From positions 558,001 through 622,000 of the forward strand of contig JAQFWX010000005.1 of NCBI GenBank assembly GCA_027605045.1: a DNA stretch of 64,000 nucleotides, given 5' to 3'. This stretch comes from Phallus indusiatus. Lineage: Eukaryota; Basidiomycota; Agaricomycetes; Phallales; Phallaceae. Shown one piece after another: positions 37,714 to 48,494 of the stretch. The notes under the pieces were generated by a model, which worked only from the letters and a program-made list of their open reading frames with translations, was not told where the DNA came from and did not search any database. Numbering within the stretch: the first letter of the stretch is position 1; every line of letters begins with the position of its first letter. The translations under genes and the position numbers were made by a program.

Positions 37714-40496
37714 ATGCTCCTCAGTCTCACTCCCGAAGCACCACTTCCTACCATTCTTTTCACCCTCACATTTCCCTCTCCTCTTCCCGAGTCCTTACCT
37801 TTACCTCCTGCCTGGGACTCCCATTTGCAGATTGTGACTAACTTGCAACTCTCTGAACCTCCCGATGTACACACCTTGGATAGATCTGTTTCCTGGGTTT
37901 CTTTGATTGATACCGTTAATTTCGACTTGGTGAGTTTTACCTTTTTGCCTTTGTTTTCAAACGCTTCCACCACATGTGAGCTAACTGTTTCTTCTTCAAT
38001 CGCAACCGTTTGGGTCACTGTCCCCTTTCTCCTTTCCGCATTCCAATAGAACACTTTAACACTGACATGCACATTCATCGACCGCACAAAGGAAGAATGG
38101 CCTCTCTCCTCTACCTGCGTATTTCTCCTCGAACAAGTCGTTTCTGACGTCAACCGCAGCGCACGAGAGGCCGGAGTGGAAGCCGAAGATTTCCATATTC
38201 CTAGTACGGCGGAATCGCCGTTCAATTCCGCCTCCGCCTCGGGGTATACTCAAAAGCAGTCCGCGTCCGTGTCGACATCGACATCTGCGTCGTCATTGTT
38301 GCCTTCGGTTTTTGGCAACGCAAATGGGTCTACCGTTGCATCTGGTGCTGATGGTGTTGTAACTCTCAAGTCTCCCAAGCCTAAAAAGAGGAGAAGCATT
38401 TTAGCTGCTCTGGTTGCGTAAGTTCGAAACATCTTTCTCGGTTCATTCTTACGCTTACTCATTATTTATTATGTAGATCACTCGTTCTGCTCCCATCGTC
38501 TCGTAGCTCTACCAGAGCTTCATCTCCAAATAGTCAACCGTCAGCTTCACCCAGTGATAGCTCGTTAAAAGATGCAATGGCTATTTCCCCGTCCCCGTCT
38601 TCACAAAACGAACTTGATGTTCAACCGTTTCCCGAAATCATTACACCTCCACCTGGTGTCCCAATTTCGCGATTCTTGAGAAGACGAGCCCGTTCCACAC
38701 TCGTTGACGCTTTCCGAAGGTTCGTTCTTCCGGAATTGAGTACACGCTATCGATCGGAATTGGTGAAAACTAATCCGCACGTCACTCTACCGCTTGGTGG
38801 TCCATTCTACGCTCTTTGGATCACGCGAAGTATGATGCGCGCCGTCGTAGCTGAAATGGGTCGCGTTTTGACGGGTTCTTATAGAGGAAGCGACGCGATG
38901 TCTTCCACTAGTTCGTCACCTCTTGATCCGCCGATGGGACTTGGCGATCCTTTGGACGATTGCACGACCACCGACGAGTCGAGTGTGCATAGTATTCCTG
39001 AGCAAGCTGGAGGAGCCGTTAACGCGAGTTTCAAGATGTCGTCTTCTTTGTTGAAGCGCAAGATCACTCCTGAGCTTTCCTCTGAGGCGTATGATCATTA
39101 CACGAGCTTGAGGGAGACATATATCAAATTGAGGAGTTTATCGTCCCAACTTGAGGCGCATGTTCAAGCTGAAAATTATATTGAATGCGTGGGATCCAAG
39201 CAAGTGCCGTCTGCTGATGAGGAGAGTAATGGCTTGTTTGCGGATTTTTTCGATCCGGCGTGTTCACCTTCCCCTGACAAACCGTGGTCTTCTTCCTCTT
39301 CCCCGTCTACGTCTGGACAACGTCTTCCTCCTCATCCTGATGAACAACTGACAAGTGCCGAGATCAAAAGTCGAAGACGAGCGTGGAGTACGAGGACGTA
39401 TCTCGTCGGAGGATGGGAGACGTATCATGGTAGTCCTCCGCGACGTCTTTCTTCTGGACACAAGCGATCTTATTCTGAACCTGCTCCTTTAACTTTGCGA
39501 GGAGGTTCTCCGATGAGTCTTATAGGACTTTCCATGCCCGCGCGACCGAGTCCACTGTCTCAAGTTTGGGTTCGTGAGCTGGAACAGGAGCATGATTATG
39601 GTTTTGAAGACGAAGGCGTTTACGTTGGTTCGGCTGGACGCAGTAAATCGAAATGGAGTTGGTCGTTTGACAGTGGAATTGGGATTGGGAGAAGGAAACG
39701 TGAAAGTGCTTCAAGTTCGTCGTCGTCGTCTGGATCTGGGCATAGACGCGAGCGATGTGTGTCTATGATGACGCCTTCTTCTGCCAATTCTAGCAAAGCA
39801 GTTAGACAAGTGCCGTCTTCTAGTAGTGGACGCAAAAAGGACTATACTGGCGTAGGATCTGGGTACAGGAGGGTGCACGTTCCTCAGGATGTAGAGGCCG
39901 GAGATATTGACGATGACAATGCGGAGGAGACCATAGAAGACGACGGTTACGATGTTGATGTTGGTGTTCATGAAGTGGATTTCCAGACTGAGGCTTACGA
40001 CGATGAGGCGCGCTCCGACTTTGTGACGCGTGGGTTCTACGGCGAAAGACATGCGCAGCAGCAAATCACCACAAGGATTTCCCGTTCTTCCGCGAGTAAT
40101 GCGTTGAGGGATAGTAATCATTTTGATTTTCATGTTTACGATGGTTCTTCTTCCTCACGTGATTCTTCGTTTTCGTCGCAAAGGAGATCGAGTTCTCGAG
40201 CTTTGACGCATTTTCGATATGGTTATGGGGCTGAGTACTTTCCTGCCAATACCTCTGAGGAAGATGTATTTGACCAAGAAGACAATGGTGGATACGATGG
40301 AAACGATACCGATTTGGAGTATGAGTACTCTTCACACGGTCGTGCATATGGCAATGATGGTAACGACGATACTGTTGAATCTGGGTTATACCGGAAACCT
40401 TCATTGGAAGAATTCATTCTCCCTCATCCGAGATCTCGTGTCAATTCGGGGCTTGACGTCATGCATGCACCACTTGTTGAAGACGTCGCTGCCTAA
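37714..40496 (+). CDS. Large protein of unknown function
   Basis: Exons 37714-37929, 38050-38417 and 38477-40496 give 867 residues. I do not recognise the family. The first ~130 residues look folded and beta-rich (ILFTLTFPSPLP, VSWVSLIDTVNFD, LTLTCTFIDR) and may form a secretory or membrane-trafficking-type domain. A basic KKRRSILAALVASLVLL segment follows, then a conserved-looking helical block near 330-400 (ISRFLRRRARSTLVDAFRRF, GGPFYALWITRSMMRAVVAEM). The rest is Ser-rich, basic, then strongly acidic (Asp/Glu/Tyr-rich) and probably disordered. All phases agree. A hydrophobic-arginine block could contact membrane or chromatin; no function is assigned. Confidence 0.62.
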
Positions 40497-42513
40497 TACG
40501 CTAGATTATGTTGGGTCTTTCTCCATTCCATTCCTCGATCTTTTCTTTTTCGGCTCTTTCTGTCGTTTTTTTCTTTTAGGTTTATTCTGTCATTACTTTT
40601 AGCACTTAGACTTGCTATTTGCATCCCTGTTTTTCTTTTCTCTCTTTCCGTCACGCTTGCGTTTTTTTTTGCTCGCATTTCATGGACCGTCCAACATTTG
40701 TTCCTTTCTCATTGCCTCACAATCAGCTTTCACTTACTTGCATATCCACCTCAGCATCTTCAATCCGAATCCGAATGCACATAGTCAAGCCATGTGCAAA
40801 CTGCATCCCTCTTTCTTCCTCTCATTATTGTAAATCTCCACACCTTTATTCTCTTTCCTTCATTACGGCCGTGGACGCCCCACACGACAATTTTTTTTAC
40901 GATCCCATCATTTTAACGTCAATTTTAGTTCTTACGAGTCAAGACATTTTCACGAGTTGTGTTTTTACGCCCACACGACGCCTCGGCCTTTCCCAAAAAA
41001 ATACATAATATGTCTCGACGAAAACCCGGGCATTGTGCAATAGTTCTTTCCGGAATTGGAGATACATCATCTTCATTCAGGATGGATCGAACGATCCTTT
41101 TTTTGGACTAAAATTCAGTCTTTTCATTTCCTTTTCAATATTGCATTCTGTACATCTCACTGTCTATTCTCCTTTGCTGCTTGCAGTAGTACAATTTTGG
41201 TTCGATAGCTTTTGTTTTGCTGTTTTTTACACGCTTTGGTATCAGTAATATATGCTATTTTTTTTTCATCTGAGAAGACGTCCTTTTTTCAGAGCCTAGG
41301 GATTAATTAGTGGCTTCTGATTCGATTGGCAACTTGTTCTAGCATTCAGAAGTTTGGGCGTGTGCGCTTTGAAATTTAAGGTTCTATTTTCTTTTTCGCT
41401 GGACGTCGAAGCCTTCGCCATGTTTTGATGATGTAACACAATTCGAGATGTTTGAATTAAATATACTAGCAGACTAATAATAAACGCTCCGCTCCAGACG
41501 CACGACCATAATGTAAGTGAGTACATAATTACATACAATAGGTATGTATTCCAATGCAATTACCACAGTGGATCAAAGTTGACTAATTCTTCCGGATCTC
41601 AACGGACGCCGTGTAAAACCTTGTAAAACATACAGATTATCTCCTTTGGGAAATCCTTGCTAAAATTGTTCATGGTTTCGCGATCGGCCGTCTCAACCCT
41701 TTTGAGCCGGCAGGCCGGTTTCGAAAAGTATATCCATTTCGAGCCAAACCTTAAGTAGAAAATTCACCCTGGCAAATTAATATCTGGAGGCCCTCAAACT
41801 TGCGTGCATGCTCTATTTACTAGCTCAAAGGAAAGAAGAAACAAATAAATCGCCAGGGTCAACAAGGAAACCTGGCTCTCCCCTAGTAATCTCGTTCCTA
41901 CGAAACGGAAAGCTTTTTTTTCGCGGTACAAATAATTTTTTGAAACAAATGTGTGGTAAATATAGCGGGTCCCGTAGCCGTTTATGTGTGCTGGCACAAG
42001 CTCAGCCTCAGAAGCTGAAACATACCTATTACTAGCTCAGACTGAATATGGTAAAGCCCAGAGTTTTTTGTGTGTTTTATCATTTTTTGATTGTCGGGAA
42101 CTCCTCATAGGATCATCCGCCTTCTTTGTCGGCCCAATACCATTCCTAGTGGCTAATGAAGGCTATGTAGTAGTACTAGCTTGAGCGCGTCAGAGCATCC
42201 GAATTCGTGTATCAAAAGCTCCTATACTATTGGGGATCTTCTCTTTTCCTTTTCTACCTTTCCTTCAGGCATTTTTTTTTACTTTACTTGCCTTCAGTCT
42301 TCAATGCTTTATCAAGTCCTGAACAAAACCTAAGGACAGTGCTAGTGAGTACTATTTTTAGTGATTTTTGATTTTTTTATCCTTCCAATACCTTCCCTCC
42401 TTCCATTTCTCCCCCAGTATATCCTTGCAGTTTGATTCATCTCCAATATTCTACGACATCCAATTTCTTCTATCTCTCCCAAAAGTTAAATTTTCTTCAT
42501 TCATGATTAAGTT
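40497..42513. other. 2-kb region without recognised genes
   Basis: T-rich on the left (probable 3' untranslated region of the unknown gene) and mixed AT-rich further right. No conserved peptide, tRNA or repeat element is seen on either strand. The last ~270 bases before 42514 are pyrimidine-rich promoter-like sequence. Confidence 0.45.
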
Positions 42514-44016
42514 ATGGTCAGGATGTCTGCAATTGATGCGTCAAAGTTGAAGCAGGTGGCAGTGGCGCCAGAAGAACGACATATCCCTCGCGAACTGCAA
42601 CAACGTGAATTGAACGACAATCTCACTATTCTTCGTATTCTTGACAACCCCCCTTATGACGAATTTAGCCCCTTCGCTTCAGAGCCTGTGGCCGCAACGA
42701 ATAAACAGAAACGTCAGACCTTTCTCAATTTTCTCGCTTTTTGTCTTGCCGACAGCAGACAAGAACCGGTGGCAATAGGTACTACAATGTACGCGTTGGA
42801 ACCTCGTCAGCATGACCGCTACACAAATCAAATCGTTCTTTACATTGCAGGCGTAAAGGATCGGACACGAGCCAAGTATCTGTTCTCCATTGCCAAGAAA
42901 GCGTGGCGATCTCCCAACCCGATCATTCATCATGGGTCGATTCTCGAGTACATTATGCGTCTAACTGAACCCCGGCTTAAACGGCGGCTGGAGAAATTGC
43001 AGAGCGTCGTCCGGGAGCTTTCTGATTTTGGCTATGCTGTCGACCATTGGGGTAAACAAGAACCGTCCACGTCTATCCGTGCATGGGGGCGTGAAGAAGA
43101 TACGTCTTCCGACTGTCTTAAAGCATGTTTCGAGCAGCTCAGGATATTCGCTCGAAACCATAACTTTGACGAACCATACCTCATATCCGACCCTAATGCA
43201 CGTATACGGATCTATCAGCAATGGCTTATTCCCGCCTGCGCTTTAACCACAACACAATTTCTCTGTGAAATCGACGCCTTTCATTGGAATATGCCTAACA
43301 AACTTCTTCGCTTGCTCCGTCTTTTGCGCCGGAGGTGTTTTAAAATTCGATGGTACGATCTAGGAGTAACTCTACTGTGTTCTTTCGCTCGCGACTGCGT
43401 CTGGCGAATATTAGGACACTCGTCGTTCCATGAGTTTTTGGGGAGTAACGATAACGAGTTTTCGAAAGGTCCTTTTCGAATAGAATTCATCGATCCCGTG
43501 GAATTTTCAGAGCCAATGCCTCGACTTCACAGGTCGGTGCAAAATATGGTGCAAGATATTCTGAGGGACATTGACGGAGTCGACGACGACGATGAAGAAC
43601 GAGACGATGTTCCATATGCATGCGATATTACAGAAAAGCCTTACGCGCAGGCATATTGGACGCCAACGTGTACGCCGCGGTACCATGTCGAATTGCTGAT
43701 CACCGACCACCTCATGTGGCGGGGGTTACGTGCCTCGCCGAGTTACATTGCCAGCTCCCAGCTTACGTGTAGAATATGTCAATGGTATGTAGAGCGGTTA
43801 ACCTATTGCAGATTCACTCTACATACCGGCATGCTCGTGGCGGGTGACCTAGAAGTGCCCGCCGACTGGCTCATTCCTATTACAGACACTGGCACTTTTG
43901 TCGCTGAGCTGGTTGGTGAAGAGGCGGCAAAGTTGGTTCTGGAAGAAGAAAGGCTGCAACGAGTAGCGTGGGAGAGGGAGTTTGAGGCTGAAATTCAGAT
44001 GGGGCTAAGTAGCTGA
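42514..44016 (+). CDS. OTT_1508-like nucleic acid/nucleotide deaminase family protein
   Basis: Single exon, 500 residues, the only intronless protein gene of this size in the window. The C-terminal part fits the fungal OTT_1508-like deaminase fold: YHVELLITDHL with His391 and Glu393, then SYIASSQLTCRICQWYV with Cys419 and Cys422, the expected HxE...CxxC zinc/catalytic set, followed by RFTLHTGMLVAG and a conserved VPADWLIP. The N-terminal ~380 residues are helical and of unknown role, with an acidic VDDDDEERDD stretch just before the deaminase. In other organisms this superfamily includes nucleic acid-editing and toxin-like enzymes; the target here is unknown. The start at 42514 has an alternative Met three codons on. 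Confidence 0.75.
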   Translation: MVRMSAIDASKLKQVAVAPEERHIPRELQQRELNDNLTILRILDNPPYDEFSPFASEPVAATNKQKRQTFLNFLAFCLADSRQEPVAIGTTMYALEPRQHDRYTNQIVLYIAGVKDRTRAKYLFSIAKKAWRSPNPIIHHGSILEYIMRLTEPRLKRRLEKLQSVVRELSDFGYAVDHWGKQEPSTSIRAWGREEDTSSDCLKACFEQLRIFARNHNFDEPYLISDPNARIRIYQQWLIPACALTTTQFLCEIDAFHWNMPNKLLRLLRLLRRRCFKIRWYDLGVTLLCSFARDCVWRILGHSSFHEFLGSNDNEFSKGPFRIEFIDPVEFSEPMPRLHRSVQNMVQDILRDIDGVDDDDEERDDVPYACDITEKPYAQAYWTPTCTPRYHVELLITDHLMWRGLRASPSYIASSQLTCRICQWYVERLTYCRFTLHTGMLVAGDLEVPADWLIPITDTGTFVAELVGEEAAKLVLEEERLQRVAWEREFEAEIQMGLSS

Positions 44017-44500
44017 ACGAAGAATGATGATCAGATACCCTGCATAGTCTATAATCACATAGTAAAATATTCGCAGTAATTGAACCAGTGGGTAATATAG
44101 TTAGCGTACTAAAGAAATTTTAATCATGATTTCTTGTTATCTTCGAAGATCCATAGAGGCTGAAAGTTGAAACGTTGAAGACGCGCGCATAACACTATAG
44201 CTTAATGAAGTCGAGAAGATTAGGCTCCCTTGTTGTTTTTCTGTCACGACGCTAATGTGAACATGGTAATAAGTATCCGAGCTTAAATCTGATTGAAAGA
44301 GCCGGTTCGCAGCCATTCGATCAATACTGGCGCATATATGTTCCAGTTTGACATTCGCAAACTGCGTGTATTGAAACTCCACCAATCATAGACTTCCCTG
44401 AGAATCGCATCATTTAATTCACGTATTCTGATTCTCAACAATGTATATCGTACAATCCTAGCCAAGAGTCTCAGCTGTCTCAACTTGACCGCTACGAATT
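44017..44500. other. Intergenic, nothing recognised
   Basis: Convergent spacer between the deaminase gene and the cyclase gene. Short minus-strand open frames are present but resemble nothing I know. Confidence 0.4.
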
Positions 44501-45838
44501 TCAGAAAATAGCGAGAGCGCTGGGGGTATGTACTTGTGAGATCTCAATACAGATGCTCATTTAGAATTGGCTCACTTGGGAGGACTTGCAATCCCATTAA
44601 TGACGTTCAGCGGGGAGGACGTCACGAAAAACGAATATCTATTCAATTCCTTGCATACTTTTGCAAGTTCCTCCAGGTCAAATAATTCACCGATGGGAGT
44701 CTTGAGATCGGTTTGTTGGTCATTTCTTGAATAATAATATTTAAATATAATTACTTACTCCCCAAAGAGCTAAAAGGTAATCATGTAAATTCCATTCCTG
44801 TATGCAGGGTCGTGCCTCAAACGCTGGTGTATCAGATGCAACGGCCGCGAAATGATGATCCCTTTAATAAAAACCATTGATTTAAAACGAGGGGAAGGAG
44901 GATATATATTTCACGAACCAAAGCCATTCAACCTCAGCTTCGGTTTGTCGTATACCAACTGCTATCATGGGCACGGCCATCCCTTTGACTCGCTGTTCAG
45001 GGGTAGCATTATTGTACCAGTTAACGTAGCCCATTCTGATCAGAAGAATGTCTCCCTGTCTAAATTCAACCTTCTGCGCTTTTGCACAGGCTTCAAGATC
45101 TTCTGCCGTAACAAGGACAGGTGTTTCGGGGGCATAAACGATTCCCTTGGACTGAGCATATGACCAATAGTCCAGAAGCACGCCGCGACCAACTATCTTT
45201 CCTTGGAAAACTTGAACAAGGACCTGTGAGACGGATAATGGACAGAGAAATAATTTAGACCCACCGTGTATACCGTTTCTCAACGATTTATCACCTAAAA
45301 TTTCACTTTCGCTCAAATCATTGTAGAATTGTCCTGATAATTAAAGGGTTGGATTTATATAGATGACGTGTAATTTTTTTTGGGATACCTGTTTTATAAT
45401 AACCCCAATGACGAAACGAGTCCCATTGTGATCCACTCTGAGTGCTATGTATATAGCCTCACTCAATGTAACCAGAAAGAAGAAATTAGAAACAGACTTG
45501 GTAGAAATCTCGTCATCAAAGGTATGTTTTCCCGTTTTTTTCAGTACTTTATGTTGAAAAGAAAGCCTGTGATATCCAGCGGGATTTGGTTTTTGAAGAG
45601 GCCAATTTAAACTGACGACACGACCTATTTGAATCTCTTCGCGGCCCGCTCTCAGGATACGGTTTGGGGTGAGAAGATTGAGAGAACCAAGCTCATCTGG
45701 TGGCCCAGACTGTGAATTCTCTTCGCGAAGGGATTCGTAAAAGCCCCAGATTGCACCGGGTGGATCGCCCTTTCTGAAAGGGAGTGAAGACAACGCGGGG
45801 AATATTACATTGTCGTATGGACTCTGCGTAGATGACAT
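44501..45838 (-). CDS. Metal-dependent cyclase / kynurenine formamidase-like hydrolase
   Basis: Putative cyclase (PF04199-type), 334 residues. Exons: 45838-45498, 45444-45389, 45333-45265, 45210-44919, 44861-44759, 44700-44576, 44519-44501. Family landmarks: DELGSLNLLTP, RVVSLNWPL, NTQSGSQWDSFRHWGYY, GIVGRGVLLDYWSYA (here KIVGRG...), VEFRQGDILLIRMG, EWLW then DHHFAAVASDTPAFEA, TPIGELFDLEELA, FFVTSSPLNV and terminal ASPPNALAIF. Metal-binding His and Asp are in the SQWD/RHWG and DHHFA regions. Bacterial relatives hydrolyse N-formylkynurenine; the substrate of fungal members is generally unknown. The last exon is only 19 bases. Next to a dehydrogenase, a CMD-family protein and a carboxylate transporter. 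Confidence 0.88.
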
Positions 45839-46026
45839 CTTGAGCGTAAGTATTGAATGTGAACCTTGAACTTCAATCTATCGAAGCAACGGAATGTCGG
45901 ATAATGATTTCAGCGGCCGGTACCAATCAGAACGTGAGTCTTAGAAAATTCACGATTCAGAGAGGCCGAGAAGCTAGTGCTTTCCCAAACTATAATCTTT
46001 ACAGCAGAACGTGTACTCTTTTTAGT

Positions 46027-47164
46027 TCAACTTAAATCAGGTTCATATCCGCCCAACCAACGATACACAACTCGTGAATCACGGTCTCGACACCTGGGAT
46101 CTTCGGATGCTGCAGTATAAGCGGCGAGACCAGCGTCAGCTAACACGAGCTTGGCCCCTACTTGCTTGGCTGTCTCTACAGCCAACGACATGTCCTTCTT
46201 CATTAGTTGCACCTAAAATAGCTCAGTCTAAGAACCGCTGAAACGAAATAAATGATCAACATACTTTGAAACCACCTTCATATCCTTTGCTCGTAACAGC
46301 GTCAGGACAAACTCCAGGCACGGGATTGACGGTTGAGTTAACCCAACTGCCTCCCGAACTGGTTGCAAAACAATTAGATAGAACTTTCGGATCAAGGCCG
46401 CATCGCATGCCCATGTTCATAGCTTCAGAAGTAGCCAAAGCAATTAAACCCGAGAGGTAGTTGTTTGACAGTTTTGCTGCCAGACCAAGACCGCGCGCTC
46501 CGCATGGGTAGACGGATGAACCCATTAACAAACATACTTCTCTTATGAGAGAAAAAATGGGTTCTTCTTCAGCTGCTCCGACCATGAATGTCAAAATTCC
46601 TTTCTGTGCCCCTGCTGTTCCTCCCGAAACGGGGACATCAACGAAGCTCGGTGGGTCGGATGGGTCATAGTTTGAAGAGGCCACAGCTTTACCTATCTCC
46701 AACGACGTTCCTCGATCAATCGTTGAGCTAGATTCAATGTTAGGGAAACATATATCATACGCAATCGTTGCCAACCTATCAATGAAGATTTTCCCCGTTG
46801 TCGTCGTAGCAAGTAATCCAGTCTCAGAGGTCAAGTAGACAGCTTTGACATGCAAGCCTTCGGGCACAATGGTTATAATGTAACTCTTTCGAGAAAATAG
46901 TTAGAAAAATCAGGTTAAAATTGCATCACCAGACTTACAATCGTGAGTGCTTACTGTTGCATCACAAACTTCTTTCGAGCTCGTAGCAATCTGGATGGGT
47001 CCGAAGGCGTTGTTTTCCTCCAAGAATCTGTCCAGAGGGCTCCTGTTCACATCATATATAGTTAATGATGTCGACTTGGGAAGTTTCCGACGCAATTGTG
47101 TTGCCATCGGGTATCCCATTGCTCCTAAGCCGATGAAACCAACGCTTTGGGGAAGTGAGACCAT
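46027..47164 (-). CDS. 3-hydroxyisobutyrate dehydrogenase-type enzyme
   Basis: NAD(P)-dependent beta-hydroxyacid dehydrogenase, 338 residues. Exons 47164-46955, 46885-46265, 46212-46027, all phase 0. The N-terminal Rossmann motif VGFIGLGAMGYPMA binds the cofactor. DVPVSGGTAGAQKGILTFMVG is the substrate-binding signature, and GLAAKLSNNYLSG carries the catalytic Lys. C-terminal QLMKKDMSLAV is also typical. 3-hydroxyisobutyrate dehydrogenase acts in mitochondrial valine breakdown; an obvious mitochondrial presequence is absent, and relatives use other hydroxyacids, so the substrate is open. It sits between the cyclase and CMD genes. Confidence 0.9.
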
Positions 47165-47393
47165 CGTTGAACTATCACAGAGATAATGCGGCGAGACAAT
47201 CAACTCCAATAATAGAAGCCTAGATGAAATAGGGAAACAGCTACTATTGCTGGTACATGGGAACTTTTGGGCATGGAATATGCGGCAGACACGAAAAAAG
47301 GCAGCGTGACATTCCGCTCTCGGCCCGAGGAATGGTAAAACATTCAGTGCATGTGCATGGGACCATTTCGAGATTATCTCTTCCCTCTCCGCC

Positions 47394-48190
47394 ATGGCTT
47401 CCGAGAATAATGGGACGACTCAAAGGGACATTCCCAATGCTGAAGCCCATGCTGAAATATATCAAGCTGGCATTCAGATGCGACGGAAGGTGTTGGTGAG
47501 TTGGGCTGGCCCTTACTAATCGTCGAGAGAACAAACCGCTTAGAACTTTTCCTGGCTGGTACGATTATCAAGGGGAACGAATATGTAGACAACCAGCTGA
47601 AAAAGGTCTTGCCTTGGTTTCATTTTGGCCCAAATCTGTATTCCTGAATATGGAAACTTTACAATAGGGTTCTTCAGAATTCACGCAACCTTGGCAACAA
47701 GTGAGCATACCTTCTGCCCTCCACCTTTCTGAAGCTGAAGTCTGGTCAGCTAGTGACAGAAGTATCGACTGCATCTGATGTTCTTTCGACTAGTAACGTT
47801 TATTTCTAGATGGCTTGGGGCACCATTTGGACGCGTCCCGGCCTTGAACTGAAGCAGCGAAGTCTTATCAATATCGCCCTGTTAGCATCACAGAACCATC
47901 CAATGGAGGTACGTCATATGCTGGAATTGATTCATAATTACAAGTTACGAATTCAAGTGGGCGAATAGTTGGCAGGTCATATTAGGTTGGTCGCTGCATT
48001 CGGAACAAAGTGAATAACTGACTGAGACGTTTTCAGGGGAGCAGTCAATAATGGGGCTTCCGAGATAGAAATCAGGGAAACCCTCATGCAGACGGCTATA
48101 TACTGCGGCGCACCAACTGGAATGGCCAGTTTCCGAGTTGCGGATGAAACCCTCAAGAAATTGAAGGAAGAGGGATTATTGACAAAGTAG
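47394..48190 (+). CDS. Carboxymuconolactone decarboxylase family protein
   Basis: Six exons: 47394-47495, 47573-47605, 47668-47700, 47810-47908, 47969-47985, 48037-48190; 145 residues, a normal size for 4-carboxymuconolactone decarboxylase (CMD). Landmarks: YQAGIQMRRKVLG, FTQPWQQ, MAWGTIWTRPGLELKQRSLINIALL, LAGHIRGAVNNGASEIEIRE, and AIYCGAPTGMASFRVADE. CMD acts in the beta-ketoadipate pathway of aromatic breakdown; alkylhydroperoxidase-like relatives exist, but the CxxC of AhpD is absent here. Exons of 33, 33 and 17 bases are unusually small. Divergent from the dehydrogenase, 229 bases apart. Confidence 0.88.
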
Positions 48191-48494
48191 TCTGACAGAA
48201 TTAGTGATATGTAAGAATAGTGAACAAGAGGGAATAACAAGCATCTCAGACTCGCCTCAGACTTGCGTTAAACTTGTTGAGCAGGAGTCAGAATCCGCCC
48301 GATTATGTAACGCGAGGCCAAGTAGTCGTCTTCCCAGTCACTGGTCCCAAAATGTTTCGTTTCTCGAATCAAGCCTGAGAGGCCGCGTGCCACGGCAGAA
48401 GGAAGACTCGAATTGAGGATGATATTCCCTTCGAATTACTTTAAAAAGACAGCCTTCTTAGTCGTGATAGAATTTCTCATTCAAATCGCCTGCG
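48191..48494. other. Short spacer, CMD gene / Jen-type transporter
   Basis: About 300 bases between two plus-strand genes. Nothing is recognised in it. Confidence 0.4.

Noticed and set aside
37683..38225. 180-codon minus-strand ORF
   Set aside because: Antisense to the unknown plus-strand gene whose three exons agree in phase; composition is typical of a shadow ORF.
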